Notes under the pieces: model-generated
Told to the model about the DNA's origin: nothing
Database searches by the model: none
The model's input: the letters and a program-made list of their open reading frames with translations, nothing else
Assembly: GCA_905147135.1 (NCBI GenBank)
Contig: LR990042.1
Coordinates: forward strand, 8,361,545-8,425,544
Origin: Blastobasis lacticolella
Lineage: Eukaryota; Arthropoda; Insecta; Lepidoptera; Blastobasidae
DNA: 64,000 nucleotides
Reading direction: 5' to 3'
Part shown: in pieces, positions 44,506 through 56,136 of the stretch
How positions within the stretch are numbered: position 1 is the stretch's first letter
Layout of the letters: every line of letters begins with the position of its first letter
Position numbers and translations under genes: made by a program

Positions 44506-47500
44506 ATGGACACTGCAGATTCCTTGTTGAACCATCCTGCCCCCAAACCACAATCAAAGGAAGATAACTTTATCAAACCTAAACCATCAACTAAGTATGA
44601 CATAGTAAATGAGTGTCAAGCTTTTCTAAAGGCTGAAGAAGGAGGTGGTGATGCACATATAAAAATGGTTACTCCAGAAGGTGAAGGTAATGTTCATTAT
44701 TAACCCCCGACGGAAAAGAGGGGTGTTATAAGTTTGACAAGTGTATCTGTTTGTGGCATTATAGCTCCTAAATAGATTGACTGATTTTGATGCAGTTTTG
44801 TTTATTTGAAAGTCAGTTGTGACGAAATGGTCCTTAGCTTTTTTTAATTTAAAAACTTTTAACAATTTTATAAAATAAAAGCCAATGTTTTCTTATGTTT
44901 TCCTGTTTATTAGGTTATAGAGTTAGGTGTGATTTTTATATATTTATTCAGAAATTTAACTTGACTAGATATTTATAATTATTACATCCACCTGTTTACG
45001 TAATAATAATCCCCTACATAATATATCCCTGTGACGGGATGCCAATCGGCTACTAGGTAGATACAATGAGATAAAACTCAACTATTACTTTGGACAAAGT
45101 AGAGCCCATTCAAACATTGTTGTGTATAGCACATTAGTTTAATCCAATAAGTGCAGGCATTTAAGGTACCATACACATGTATGGCTTCTTCTGGCCTAGT
45201 TGCTTTATATCTATTTGTCTTGTAACACTGTTCAATAAAGTCTGTGAACGGGAAAAATGGCACTGAAAAGAAAGTCTTTAAAATACAGAAGTAATATATT
45301 TAAAGCTGTTTCATTAGGATTGTGTGATATATTGTGGTATGTAATGTGTTGTAATTTACTTCCAGAAAAGCCTAAGTTTGTAACATCCACACCATCATCA
45401 GAACAAAAGAAGGAAAGTCCCTCAGATAATATTGTAGCGGATTCAAATCCAGAATGTGATATTGAAGGTATTTAATATTGGCAAATTACACAAAGTCCTA
45501 GGAGTGTATAATACTTATACCTCCAATAAAATAAAATTTGAGCCAAATAATTTTGATATTCACTTACAAAATTGTAATAAATTAGTTTGAGTTTGTATCA
45601 TATTCCAGCAGGAGTGCCTGATTTGCCAATGGATGATGGGTTACCAAGCACAGTTACTGTGTTAGATGCACCAAATGGTGGCAAAGTGTACTTAGTCGGC
45701 ACTGCACACTTCAGTTTGCAGTCTCAGGAAGATGTTTCAAGGGTAAAATAATATAATAATATCTCTTTAATATAGTAAAAAAAAAATGTGTTGGTAGCTT
45801 GTTATGTAAAATTTATTATTTTAGGTAATTCAGGAGGTGAATCCACATATAGTGATGGTGGAATTATGTGAACAAAGAACCAATATTTTATTACTGGATG
45901 AAGAAGTTATACTTAGGGAAGCTAAAAATATCAACATTAAAAAAATAAGGTATGTTATGTCTTTCTTTACTGTGTGGGTGCTCTTATTGTTAGGTTAAGT
46001 TTGAATCCTGTATTGGATTTTGGGCATAGTTATATTGTATTATTGTTAATTTCAGGGCTACAATGGCTCAGAACGGGGTGTTCAATGGACTAATGTACAT
46101 CTTGCTCCTTAACATGTCTGCACACATCACCAGAGAGCTAGGAATGGCACCTGGAGGAGAGTTTCGACGTGCTATGGCTGAGGTATTAAATGTTATAGCT
46201 AGAGTTCTAGAGGGTATTTTGATATTAAACTTACGAGCTTTACTATTGGCCCATCCCAAATTTTGCCATATACTCTCATACTTTTCTGGCATTCCAAATC
46301 ACTCTTTTATCTTCATAAATACTTAATCAATTTTAATTCGGTTTTCGAGGTTTGATAGCCAATAAGACAATTATTACCTCTGTATTTAATTATTTCTTCA
46401 ATTCAATATTTAAATGGGGTGCAATTATTAGGCAGTTTTCATAGTAAAACAGCTGCAATCAGACCAGCCTACGAAAAAATCAATCTTCTGAAAAAATTAT
46501 CATATTAAAGAAATTAATTAAATACAGAGGTAATCATTGTCTTACTGGCTATCAAACGAAAACCGCGAACACCTAATAAAAATTGATTAAGCATTAATGA
46601 AGTTAAAAAATACTGATTTGTAACCCCAGAAATGTACAAGTGTGTCTGGAAAAATATAGGGGGGGCTCTTAATTGTATAAAGAATTAGTTATGATAGTGG
46701 TTGACCTGATTCTAAAATTGCCATAGCAAAGTCAAATTACACATGTTTCATTACTCAATGTATGTGGAGTAAATAATGTTTCCTGAGTTACATACCTGGA
46801 TCTTTATTCATAGTAAGTAGTAAGATAAAATGTGAATTGTTTACTTGATTCTTTCATTATAGGCCAAGAAAATTCCCAACTGCATAGTGCAACTTGGAGA
46901 CAGAGCTATAGATATCACTTTGCACAGAGCAATAGCATCGCTGTCTTGGGGACAAACAATACGATTTGTTTGGCATTTACTTACATCCAATCAATCCATC
47001 AGGTATCTAATACTAAATTTTTTTTTGGCTTCTTATTAGAATACCATCCTATAATAAAGTACTAAAGATAGAAAAGAGAGTAGTATTAATAATAATAATA
47101 ATAATAAAGTTCTTTATTTCAGCCAAAAAAGCCATGTGGTACAATAGTACTTATAACATACTACAAGATAAAACTTAGTAAAATACAATACAATAATTAT
47201 AAAAATAAAGGATAAGAATTTAATTGTATAAAATAAAATAACTTTATTATGGGATAAAGATTACTTTATTATGGGATGGTATTCATTCAGCTGCTCACCA
47301 AATAAATTAATGTGCAAAGTAAAATATTTCCTTTATAATTATTAAACTAGTTATTTATGATATTTATTCAACTCTATTTTGTAATTTATTTCATTGTATT
47401 CCTTTAGGTGTCTTGTGACATTAAATAAGTCATCCCATCAGTGGATATCCTGCAGCTGGATGATAATGACACTTAATTATATTTCTTATGTTCTTGTCTT

Positions 47501-50500
47501 CCATTCACCTACTGACAATTTTACAGCATAGAGGAGGTAGAGAAATGTAAACAGAAAAAGATGCTTGAAGACATGTTGGAGGAAATGGCCGAGGAGTTTC
47601 CGGCCTTGAAGAGAGTGTTTGTTGTGGAGAGGGACATGTATCTCTGCCATTCGCTGCAAGTGGCCGCCATGCAGCCTAGTAAGTTTGATGTAATATTGTA
47701 TTCAATCTTATAACTTACTCTCCAAACAAAGCAAACATTTGATTGGTTGCTAAGGAGCCATTATAATGATTAAACCTGTGTAGTTGCCAACAGAACATAC
47801 AGATTACTATATTATAGGCAGGTTGTCAACTAATTTGTTGAATTACTTTATATAGTCGTATGATGTGGTAAGCAACGTAAAAGTTAATCACAAATTCGAT
47901 ATCAACCTTTAAAAGTTTGATATGTCCTAGTCCTAACTTCCCTAGAATAGCACACAGTCTATTCCTTTCTTATAATTTTACAGTGTCCTGTTAATTTCTT
48001 GTACCCTAGAGACGTGAAATCATGGTCTCACGGACAACTTTACCACCTATACTATATATAAAGAGACGACCATTGCTTAACATTTTCAGCGCCACTTTTT
48101 GTAATACTCAGTGACAGACCACCTGATGGAAAGCGGTAACTGCTGTCCATAATATCTACGACTTGCCAGAATGCAGAACCGCAGGAGTATTGTCACTGTG
48201 AGGATCAAATGCCTCATGCCTTTCATTGCACTGGCCACCTTATCCTTCAAACCGAATCACAATTACAGAAATTAACTCACCCAGGCGAAGGCAGCAGCAC
48301 GGTTAGCACAATAAGCGAGAAAAACCGCTACGTATATACTGTTGTCTTCCTCTTGTCTGTAGCCAAACAGGCAAGCGGGCTTGTATTGAGAGAAGAAAAT
48401 AATGATCCTCTCGCGCGAGCGTTGTCGCGTGCGCACTTGTGCTAGCTGTGCTGGCTTCACAGAGTACCTGCTAAAACCACTTCTCATCATCTTTGGCCTT
48501 ACATCTATTGTAGATGATTTAAACAACGTCATCGGGTTTGTGTCCGGCATTTTCTCTCGCTGTAGAGCTCAACACGCGAAAGACAGATTCGGTTACACTT
48601 TCACGCCACAAGGTATTAACCATGTACCGTCCCCAGGGCGCGAGCCGTGCCGCATAGTGGGCGTAGTGGGCATCGGCCACGTGGCCGGCATCGCCGAGCA
48701 CTGGGGCAAAATGCAGCCCGAGGACATCCCGCCGCTACTCAAGTATGTTACAACTTTTGTACCTCAGTGACCTTGATTGCTATGGCAGTGTCTAAACTTG
48801 TGTCTTCTAATATGATAGACTAAATTGACGCTAGTATAAAGCTTGTCCTGTCGTTAATTTTGATGCTGTACGTAGTGGCAAAACTTAGGGCTTTTATGCC
48901 ACGCGCCAAGGTGGCCTGGCTAAACTCTTTGAGGTAATGTCTTTTCAGTTTTTCAAGTTATAAAACGAACAGAACTGTGTGGGCACTGTCGCCCGTAACA
49001 TCCACCATTACATTGAGTAGTCACTAGCAGAGGACGTCTAGAGGCTGAAACGATGTAGGTTACGACCTTAGTGATGATCGATACGACAGCCGCTAAGTTG
49101 TGACTGTCGCCTAAGACATCCACGATGCACACATGCTGAATCGAGCCTTATGCCTTACACAGATTCGGAGCCTTATTCATCAGCATTATTAAGGGCCAAA
49201 TCACACCATCATACCGATCTGCTCAGCAGACGTATAGTTCAATTCTCCTTGGGTCTGGGTGGTTGCTTTTGACCATGGTACCCACAACACAAGGTATGCT
49301 TGTGTGGAGATCCGCATATCATCAGCCTAATACAATAGTCTATTGCTGGACATCATAGGCCTTCAGTTATGAGTTCTAAAGCACTTTGTCTTCGGCTTGC
49401 CGCATACAGCCTTTCCTAAAGAATGTGGGTTGTTATTTCATTATTATCGACTTTTATAGCGTTGAATAATGCCGACAATGCATGTTTGCTAACTTATGCC
49501 ATTGAATGTTATTCTGAAATAAATGATTATTGTTATTTTTATGTTATTCATTCATTGCGCCTGGTTTTGTTTCCATTGAACTGCGTCCATTAGCTCTTGT
49601 TCCTACAACTCTATGAACTACATGGGTGTGTTGTTATTGTGGCAGTGTGCTGGCCTTGTCTGCCGAGTCTGTGACTGGAGTTCTTGGGATGCAGGTGGAT
49701 GCTAAACGCGGCAAGCCCGTGGACAGTGTATGTTCCCAAGCGCTCATTGGGGGAGGTTTTTGTCCAGCAGCGGTCTAATGTAGGTTGATGATGATGATGT
49801 TCCACACTAGTATACCTCGTATTATGGCACCATGGCACTCCATGGATAAAAATAAATACCCAGGCGTAAAATAGTAGCAACAAGCTCCTCTGCTAAGCTG
49901 GTCGGTATGATGGCGTGTGATTTGCCTTAGATGGAGATTTCTGTTGAGTTTGCCAACTCTACGCGGGGCCTAAGGCTCGATTCAAGATCAACGTTTCAGT
50001 ACTCTCCATCCATCTCCATCCATTACATCAGTGTACAGGTATAGGCTAATGATGACATAGTTAAATTTTTTTTTGTACTACGCAGTTAGAAACCAGCAGA
50101 TAACCCACCTGATGGTAAGCGGTAACTGTCGCCCATAACATGTACATTTAATGCATTTAGGTTGCAGGCAACAAACACGCAGAACCGCAGGTGCAGTGTC
50201 ACTGTGAGGACTAAGATGAAATGCCTCATGCCTGTAATTGCGTTGGCTACCTGGTGTGCTGGTGTTAAGATGAGGTGGTCTCACCCAGGCCTATGGTGGG
50301 TGAACTCCTCAGGCTTGATAGAGTCCTACCACCTGATTGGTTTTGGATTGAAACAAAATGAGATGTATGATAAGAATTGTGGGTATGTGTGAGGCTAGGG
50401 ATTTGTGCATACCCCCCATTAGGACGGAGGCGTAAGCTTTATGTATGTAGGTTTATATGTATGTATGACATGTAAGTATGGTGCTAGGGTACCGCCACCG

Positions 50501-50980
50501 TCGCTCTCCACGCACATAATCCGCGTGCCGGTGCGCGCGGGCGTGCGCGGGCGCGCTGTTCTACGCCGGCTACCGGCTGCTGCCGCGGCGCTCCTTCGTG
50601 GGTGGACTCCTCAGGCTTGACAGAGTCCTACCACCTATTTGGTACCATTGGATTGGACCAGAATGTGATTTGTGAAAGGAATTGTGGGTATATGTGAGGT
50701 TAGTGATTTGTGCCTGCCTCACATGCCTCGCAAACAAAACTTACACTCAGCCCTCAGAGCACATTGGCGATACGTAGTCTCTGCCTACCACACACGTGAG
50801 ACGGAGGCCTGAGCTTCATGTATGTGGGTATATGTATGTGTGTACGGTGTCAGGGTCCCTCCGCCATCGCTCTCCACGCGCATAATCCGCGTGTCGGTGC
50901 GCGCGGCGTGCGCGGGCGCGCTGCTGTACGCCGGCTACCGGCTGCTGCCGCGGCTGCTGCCGAGGCGCTGGCTGCCGTGA
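44506..50980 (+). CDS. TRABD: TraB domain-containing protein, copy A
   Basis: TraB/PrgY-type domain protein (Tiki-like fold; putative metal-dependent hydrolase, substrate unknown). Nine exons: 44506-44686, 45366-45467, 45609-45742, 45825-45949, 46056-46182, 46863-47002, 47527-47678, 48637-48742, 50854-50980; 397 aa (human TRABD 376). Residues 1-95 are polar and low complexity. Conserved blocks: LVGTAHFS (123-130), VELCEQR (151-157), APGGEFRRAM (212-221), LGDRAIDITLHRA (234-246), VVERDMYL in exon 7, GVVGIGHVAGI (329-339). The last exon gives an Arg-flanked hydrophobic tail, AACAGALLYAGYRLL, suggesting a C-terminal membrane anchor of the mitochondrial outer-membrane kind. Exon 3 has tandem acceptors (CAGCAG). 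A frameshifted copy of exon 9 lies at 50488. Intron phases match copy B downstream. Confidence 0.93.
46322..46591. mobile_element. 270-bp MITE in TRABD-A intron 5
   Basis: Arms of about 75-85 bp: the left begins CTTAATCAATTTTAATTCGG and includes GTTTGATAGCCAATAAGACA and TTACCTCTGTATTTAATT. The right arm is the reverse complement ending AATTGATTAAG. AT-rich centre, no ORF. Confidence 0.8.
47085..47107 (+). repeat. AAT microsatellite
   Basis: About seven uninterrupted AAT units in TRABD-A intron 6, followed by AT-rich sequence up to about 47300. Confidence 0.8.
48106..48245 (-). repeat. ACCACCTGATGG-AAGCGGT repeat fragment
   Basis: Contains ACCACCTGATGGAAAGCGGT, CAGAACCGCAGGAGTATTGTCACTGTGAGGA and AAATGCCTCATGCC. 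It aligns with 50095-50260 in the same intron series. Related by its first 20 bp to the repeat family at 42885. Confidence 0.55.
48743..50285 (+). other. TRABD-A intron 8, repeat-derived
   Basis: Intron sequence without a supportable exon. It holds a CATCATCAGCC-type fragment (49318-49430) and an ACCCACCTGATGGTAAGCGGT fragment (50095-50260) related to 48106-48245. The remainder shows no structure I can name. Confidence 0.5.
50488..50620 (+). pseudogene. Frameshifted tandem copy of the TRABD-A last exon
   Basis: The segment GTACCGCCACCGTCGCTCTC... aligns with true exon 9 at 50854 (GTCCCTCCGCCATCGCTCTC). It has the same AG acceptor (TAG before 50488) and the same phase. One extra G near 50540 (GCGCGCGGGCG versus GCGCGCGGCG) shifts the frame, so the hydrophobic tail is lost. 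Translation would run to a TGA at 50618-50620, ending GWTPQA. About 10 bp (TGCTGCCGAG) is also missing near the end. It is part of a duplicated unit of about 304 bp (50294-50597 and 50598 onward). It could act as an alternative last exon giving a form without the membrane anchor; otherwise it is a dead exon. Confidence 0.8.
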
Positions 50981-51164
50981 TGATGGATACAAGCCCGCAT
51001 CATGACCGCTACACGCACGGTATGGGAATACTATTTAAAATGAACTCGGAAATGAAATTCGAGATCGAACGTGTAAACAAATTGCCGCTATGAAAAATTA
51101 CTCAAGAGATGGATTGTTTAAAATTGTTTTTTTTTTATAAATAGTCGTATGTTTTTTATTAATC

Positions 51165-51390
51165 ATCATCACATCACAACCGTAACAGTCCACTGCAGGA
51201 CTTAGGGCCTCTCCCACGAAAGGGGAGGTTATTGCCATAATCTCCACGCTTGGCAGGCGGGTTGGAGATCGCAGTGTTTAAATATAACAATGGAAAATGC
51301 TGCTGCCCATTTTCGCCATTAGTCGCCTTGTACGACACCCATGAGTGTAAGGGGTTGGTGCTATTCTACTCTGCCGGACAACACACAGCC
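51165..51390 (+). mobile_element. CATCATCA...CCACTGCAGGAC repeat with GGCAGGCGGGTTGGAGATCGC
   Basis: Contains ACAGTCCACTGCAGGACTTA, GGCAGGCGGGTTGGAGATCG, GCTGCTGCCCATTTTCGCC, GTACGACACCCATGAG and CTACTCTGCCGGACAACACA. Sister copies are at 58272-58500 and 9856-10010. Confidence 0.65.
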
Positions 51391-51679
51391 ATTTTTATTA
51401 ATATTTCAATGTTTTTAAATATACTACCCCTTGAGTTTATTTTTTATAGCGGCAATTTGTTTACAGTTTTCATCTTGAATATCGTCTCCGAGTATAGTAA
51501 CTACAATAGTTTGGTCTACAAAGTTAGGGCAAGCTAGTTTGGCTAAGCCCGAACTGATTTTGAATTATTATTCTAGGAAATTAATAGTTAAAATCGCTGG
51601 CTTGCAAGAGGCTCTCGCCACTTGGACACCACGGCTTCCATAGAAAATATTTAGAAGTAATGCGCTTATTACAGTCTAA

Positions 51680-51810
51680 ATTCAGAAGCAATAAGCATGA
51701 GAGCAATTCAAAGTGGAATGTACTGCTCAAAGAATAAGGTCCATTTTTATACAATGTATTATTTAAAGACATTTCACTTTGACTTGCTCTCAAGCTTTTT
51801 GCTTCTGAAT
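51680..51810. repeat. Stem-loop with ATTCAGAAGC termini
   Basis: Arms of about 42 bp: ATTCAGAAGCAATAAGCATG, GAGAGCAATTCAAAGTGGAATG, and the reverse complement ending GCTTTTTGCTTCTGAAT. Short loop of about 45 bp. Confidence 0.7.
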
Positions 51811-52495
51811 TCGGTCGACTGCATTTAGCCTTTTAGATTAAATAAGCTACTCCTAATAAAAATTATAGTCACGGACTGACTTTCATAATACGTAAAATTA
51901 ACAATGTAAATAGGAACTCAATTTTACTAGAGATTTTCCAACATGTATTATAATATTTGTCAAGTATCTAAACATACGCCTTTTCCCCCAGGATATCTGA
52001 AACGAATTTAGCGTACACCTGTATATGAAGACTACTATTATAATGCGACTGATCTGAACATGGATTCGCCGACGGCAAACGCTGAGCGTTGAGTCGTGGA
52101 CGCCGATAGTTAGCTTACAACGTCCAAACGATGGAATTTGCCATTAAAGAGATAAAGATTATTTGGTACATATTAAGTAAGCTGAATGTAGGTGATAATG
52201 TCTCATTTTAGAATGTAAGGTTCGATTTACATTGCCGCGGATTGGCTTTATGATTGCTTCATGTCAATGGGGGATTTTTAGGCAACTACTTTAAAAAGTA
52301 AATAGTGTAGTTCGACGTGGCTCACTAGATGGCGCTACTTAGACCGGATTCTCAAGTATTGAATTTGGTACCCGAGTTTACTCAGAAAACTGTTACAGGA
52401 TACTTAGTTTTATTACCTTCTTTGAGAAGAAAGCGCAACATGTCGACTGTTTAAACAATTTTTACCTTTTAATCGACTCGGAAAATCTCCCGTTG

Positions 52496-52558
52496 GGTAA
52501 CATACAAAGTAGATACGAGCCGAATCTTCGAGACTCGGTATCTACTTTGTATGTTACC
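52496..52558. repeat. Near-perfect 63-bp hairpin
   Basis: GGTAACATACAAAGTAGATAC pairs with GTATCTACTTTGTATGTTACC; the loop (GAGCCGAATCTTCGAGACTCG) itself pairs partly. Likely the relic of a small palindromic element. Confidence 0.75.
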
Positions 52559-54259
52559 TCAAAGCTCATTCTGCTTTGTACAAAAATTCCCTTCCATTCC
52601 GTTCCGCGGCAATTTAAATTGACCCTTAAAGTCTAAATGTTAAGGTTTGCTCAAAATGTGTAGCAACGCAATAATACCTAGTGTATCGTGAAAGGATTAT
52701 AATTTTTCTAATAAGTTTATGTTATTATATGTATTTCTATTTTAAATAGCATTTCAAATTTACGAAATATTAGTTCAATAGTCTAGTGAAGTGTAAGATT
52801 ATGTAAGGAATGGGTCAGGGTACTAAGTCTAGTCACCAGCAAACCGAGAATTTGTAATGCTCTGTTCACATCACTATTATTATCACAATGTAAGATTACT
52901 TGGTGCTAAACTATAAACAAGACAGGAGCTAAGTTAGCCAAACATATATCGAAAACATAACGTGTCAAAGAAAAGGTCCCGTCACATACAAAGAAATTTG
53001 GATTAGGAGACAAAAATCTAACAAATTGTTGGTATGAGAGGAATAGACACCTCCACTGGTAGCTGGGCATTCGTTTTACGTGGCGGGAACAGTAACAAGC
53101 TAGAAAGCGCATTCGAACGAGTATGACCAGTAAGAACGTGTATGACTATAAACAGTATCAATTCCAAGATTGCAAATTCCCGCGACGATAAAATGAACTA
53201 CATAATGTTGGTTGCAAATTGCAGCTCTGTTGGATGTGCTTTCAGCGCCGCGTTTACGTGACTTGCACCGACAACGAATGACAGGCGCGCTGAATAGCTT
53301 GATGTCGCTCTTTGGTGTCAACTCATACGTGTACTTATTTTTTATAGCTTGCTCAATAAACGTTGTGAAGGGTAGGTAGGGTAACCTACCCGTTTCACGA
53401 ATATTTAGTCTGCAACCGTATAAGAGACTATTAATACTAACATAAAAGTGCAACATTGTGCCTTTCCCTAAAACTGTTCACTGTAATTTTCTCTATAAAA
53501 TCGGTCGGTTAACGATTAGTAAGCGATTTGTGATCGACTATTTTTGCATTCGATAAGGGAAATTTTCCGCCATGGCAACTGAGTTTCGCAACCGGTTGCC
53601 AAAGACGATAGTTTTATTATTGTTGCACAACTATTATCGCTTATATTTTCAGTTTCGCAGTCTCGCTTCTCGCTTAGCCCCGGTAGTCGGTGGTACAGGC
53701 CTATGATTGAGTTGAGACTGTAAATTGTCAGAAAATTTAACTTGTTGTTGAAGAGCAACAGACCTTCAGTCTGGGTCTGCAGCAGTCTATACAATAAATA
53801 ATTTCTCTCGGATAAATTACAGCTAGAGTTCGAGATTATATGCATTGAACTATCTAAGCAATATTCTATATTCTTGTCGCTCTTTCTAACTATCCTACAT
53901 GGGATGTATTATTTTATACAGGTATTTAGCATTGTTTTAAGAATATTATTCTACGTTGATGTGAACAGAGCCCGCGGGACACTCTAAAGCAGCAACTGTG
54001 TGTCGAGTCTCAAAATAATAATGATCTTGTAAGTTTCAAAACCTTTGTTGGTGTTTCATTTTTCAAGTTGTGAATTATATTATCTATGTTATAGTTTTAT
54101 AAATAATAACGTAAATGTTAGGTTACTACATTGTTATTTGTTTGTCCACTCTGTATATTATTTAAAGTTATTAGAATTTAGTTAGACTTAATATAATTTG
54201 TGAATCCCAATATGAGCGTATTTTATTTCTTCATTATAAACTAGCGTACAGCCCCGACT

Positions 54260-54800
54260 TCGCACGGGTTTTCTCGGCTTTACTCTGCAACATATACCCG
54301 CAGGTTTACCGCAGCAACACCTCAGAAACATATTCGCGTAGATTTACCTCACAACCAGCCACATATACGAGCAAGATTACCTTAGCAACAAACACGCGCA
54401 GATTAACCTCACATTCATCTTTTTTTGATATGTCATACGGTAGGCAAACAGGCGAGCGGGCCTATCTGATGGAAAGTGGTCACCACTGCCTATAGACAAT
54501 AGTAACACCAAGAGTATCGCTAATGCGTTGCCCATCTCTATAACACGTTGCTCTGGCAACAAAAAGGCAAATGCCACTCCACTGCCGAAGCCACGGTTCC
54601 CCAAATCCCCACCCCATAGAGCACTGGAAACCTTACTCACCGTCAGAAACAATACTATTTAAAAGAGTATTATTCTGTAAGGTGGAGGTACTTCCCCAGT
54701 CGGACGGCTCCAATTCGAACGAGATACCCCGCTATGCCCTACCTCTCTTAAAGCGTAGGTAATATGCGCGCAACTTTACCTCTGCAACAAACAGGTTTAA
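54260..54800. repeat. Irregular tandem repeat interrupted by a SINE-like insertion
   Basis: Begins near CCCCGACTTCGCACGGGTTTT, a phrase common at ends of moth retroelements. Units of about 31-40 bp follow with the pattern CAACATATAC-CGCAG-TTTACC. The series stops at 54423 and resumes at about 54765 (GCGCGCAACTTTACCTCTGC), with the 320-bp element at 54425-54755 between. The insertion thus landed inside the array. Confidence 0.55.
54425..54755 (-). mobile_element. About 320-bp SINE-like repeat, copy 2 (reverse)
   Basis: Reverse-orientation copy of 42885-43206, covering the same blocks from GGTAGGCAAACAGGCGAGCGG through CCCCAAATCCCCACCCCATAG to ATGCCCTACCTCTC. Similarity looks high over the whole length, suggesting fairly recent movement. 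Confidence 0.75.
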
Positions 54801-55280
54801 TTCAGAAACATGAAATTGGTAATTTGTACATATATCACATAAAAATGAATATTTTTTATACAATTTCCTAAGAAAAGGAAATTTTACCTACCGCCACATC
54901 CGAGACTGTTTTGCTCGTAAACGGTTGGGAATTTGAAGTCTGTAAACCAAAAGTTGTAGAGAATTTTATGTAGATTACCTTAGTGTAAGATCATTTTTTG
55001 CTATAGGCCGATGCTTTCTAGTTGTGGTTAAAACTGGAAAAGTCCAAAAAAAACGAGGATTTTTGACTCGCCTCAAAGGTATCGCAGGCTCCTCGAGGTT
55101 GAAAACAAATTATCCACCGCACACTGTTTCCGAACACACCAATAAAATTTCATAAAATCGAAATTGTGTCTAGGTCAAAAGGACCTGCCTCGCTATTACT
55201 CGCCAGTGGCGCCATATAGTGGAGTTACGATCTCGCTTTAGCCCTCTTATTAACGGCCCACCGGCTGTAATTGCCTAAGT

Positions 55281-55450
55281 CATCATCATCTTAGCGTTAA
55301 TGTCCCGGTTAGTCCTGCGCGCGAGAGCCCGGGGTCCGCTTTGACCATGACCCAGGATTTGGCAGATCAGATAATTACAGTGGAGCCACTGCTATCTGAC
55401 CTTCGTGACCCTGCTTCCAGGGGAACCTGACCAGATTGGATCATGGTTAC
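55281..55450 (-). mobile_element. SINE family A, 3' portion (reverse)
   Basis: Starts CATCATCATCTTAGCGTTAA, then TGTCCCGGTT, GCCCGGGGTCC, ACCCAGGATTTGGCAGATCAG and GTGACCCTGC; reverse complement of the 3' half of the element at 370-703. The tRNA-like head is absent. Confidence 0.7.
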
Positions 55451-56136
55451 AGCGAGTTCCAGTCCCTTGCCGTTAGCAACAGAAAAGGTTAGAAAAACGC
55501 TGAGTAATAGGTGGAATGTCGCCATTATAGGGATGGTACGCTGATCTACACCTGGAGCCACGAAGATGGAATTGCAATTGTTTAAGCGCTCTCTATCGGA
55601 GGGTGTTTTCCCGACTTTATGGAAGGAAGCATGTCAGGGCGTACGCTTTGCATAAAGCATCTACCTAAGTGACGGGGATTCACAATAGAACTGAAACGAA
55701 TACCAGATGGTTAGCTGGGCGGGGCGGTGGCGTGCCGTTGCGGTAGACACGTTAGAGGAGGGTAGCTATCCAGCGGCAGGCAGAGGGCTGATAATCGTTA
55801 TTATGCCGTCGGTTGCGGATTGCGGACTTCCGCAACCATGCGACATTGCGGCTGGGCATAAAATCTTAGACAAATCTCATTTTGATCATAAATAGTGAAA
55901 ACTTCTTGAAATCTTTGGTTGAAGGCGTCAAAAAAGATTTTATAATATATATCTACCAACGTTTTTCGTACTGGTTCAAAATAAAACAGATGAAACAAAT
56001 ACACTTTGGCATATCGAAAATTCACACTGTCACCTTTATTTTTCCGCAATTCACAATAAATTTAAATCCTAGTGAACAATATTAATAAATTCTCAACAAT
56101 GCACCGGTCTTAGTAAATACTTAAAACGTCAATAAA

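Larger units (their letters stand above)
51391..54259. other. Gene-free region between the TRABD genes
   Basis: Contains two hairpins (51680-51810 and 52496-52558) and minus-strand ORFs at 53100-53456 and 53516-53845 that I cannot place in a family. No splice-supported gene found. Confidence 0.45.

Noticed and set aside
48402..48770. 122-codon ORF around TRABD-A exon 8
   Set aside because: Only 48637-48742 is exon (supported by AG and GT sites and phase); the upstream part is intron read-through.
50818..51093. 91-codon ORF over the last TRABD-A exon
   Set aside because: It is a different frame from the exon; the GC-rich exon opens an Ala-rich shadow frame.
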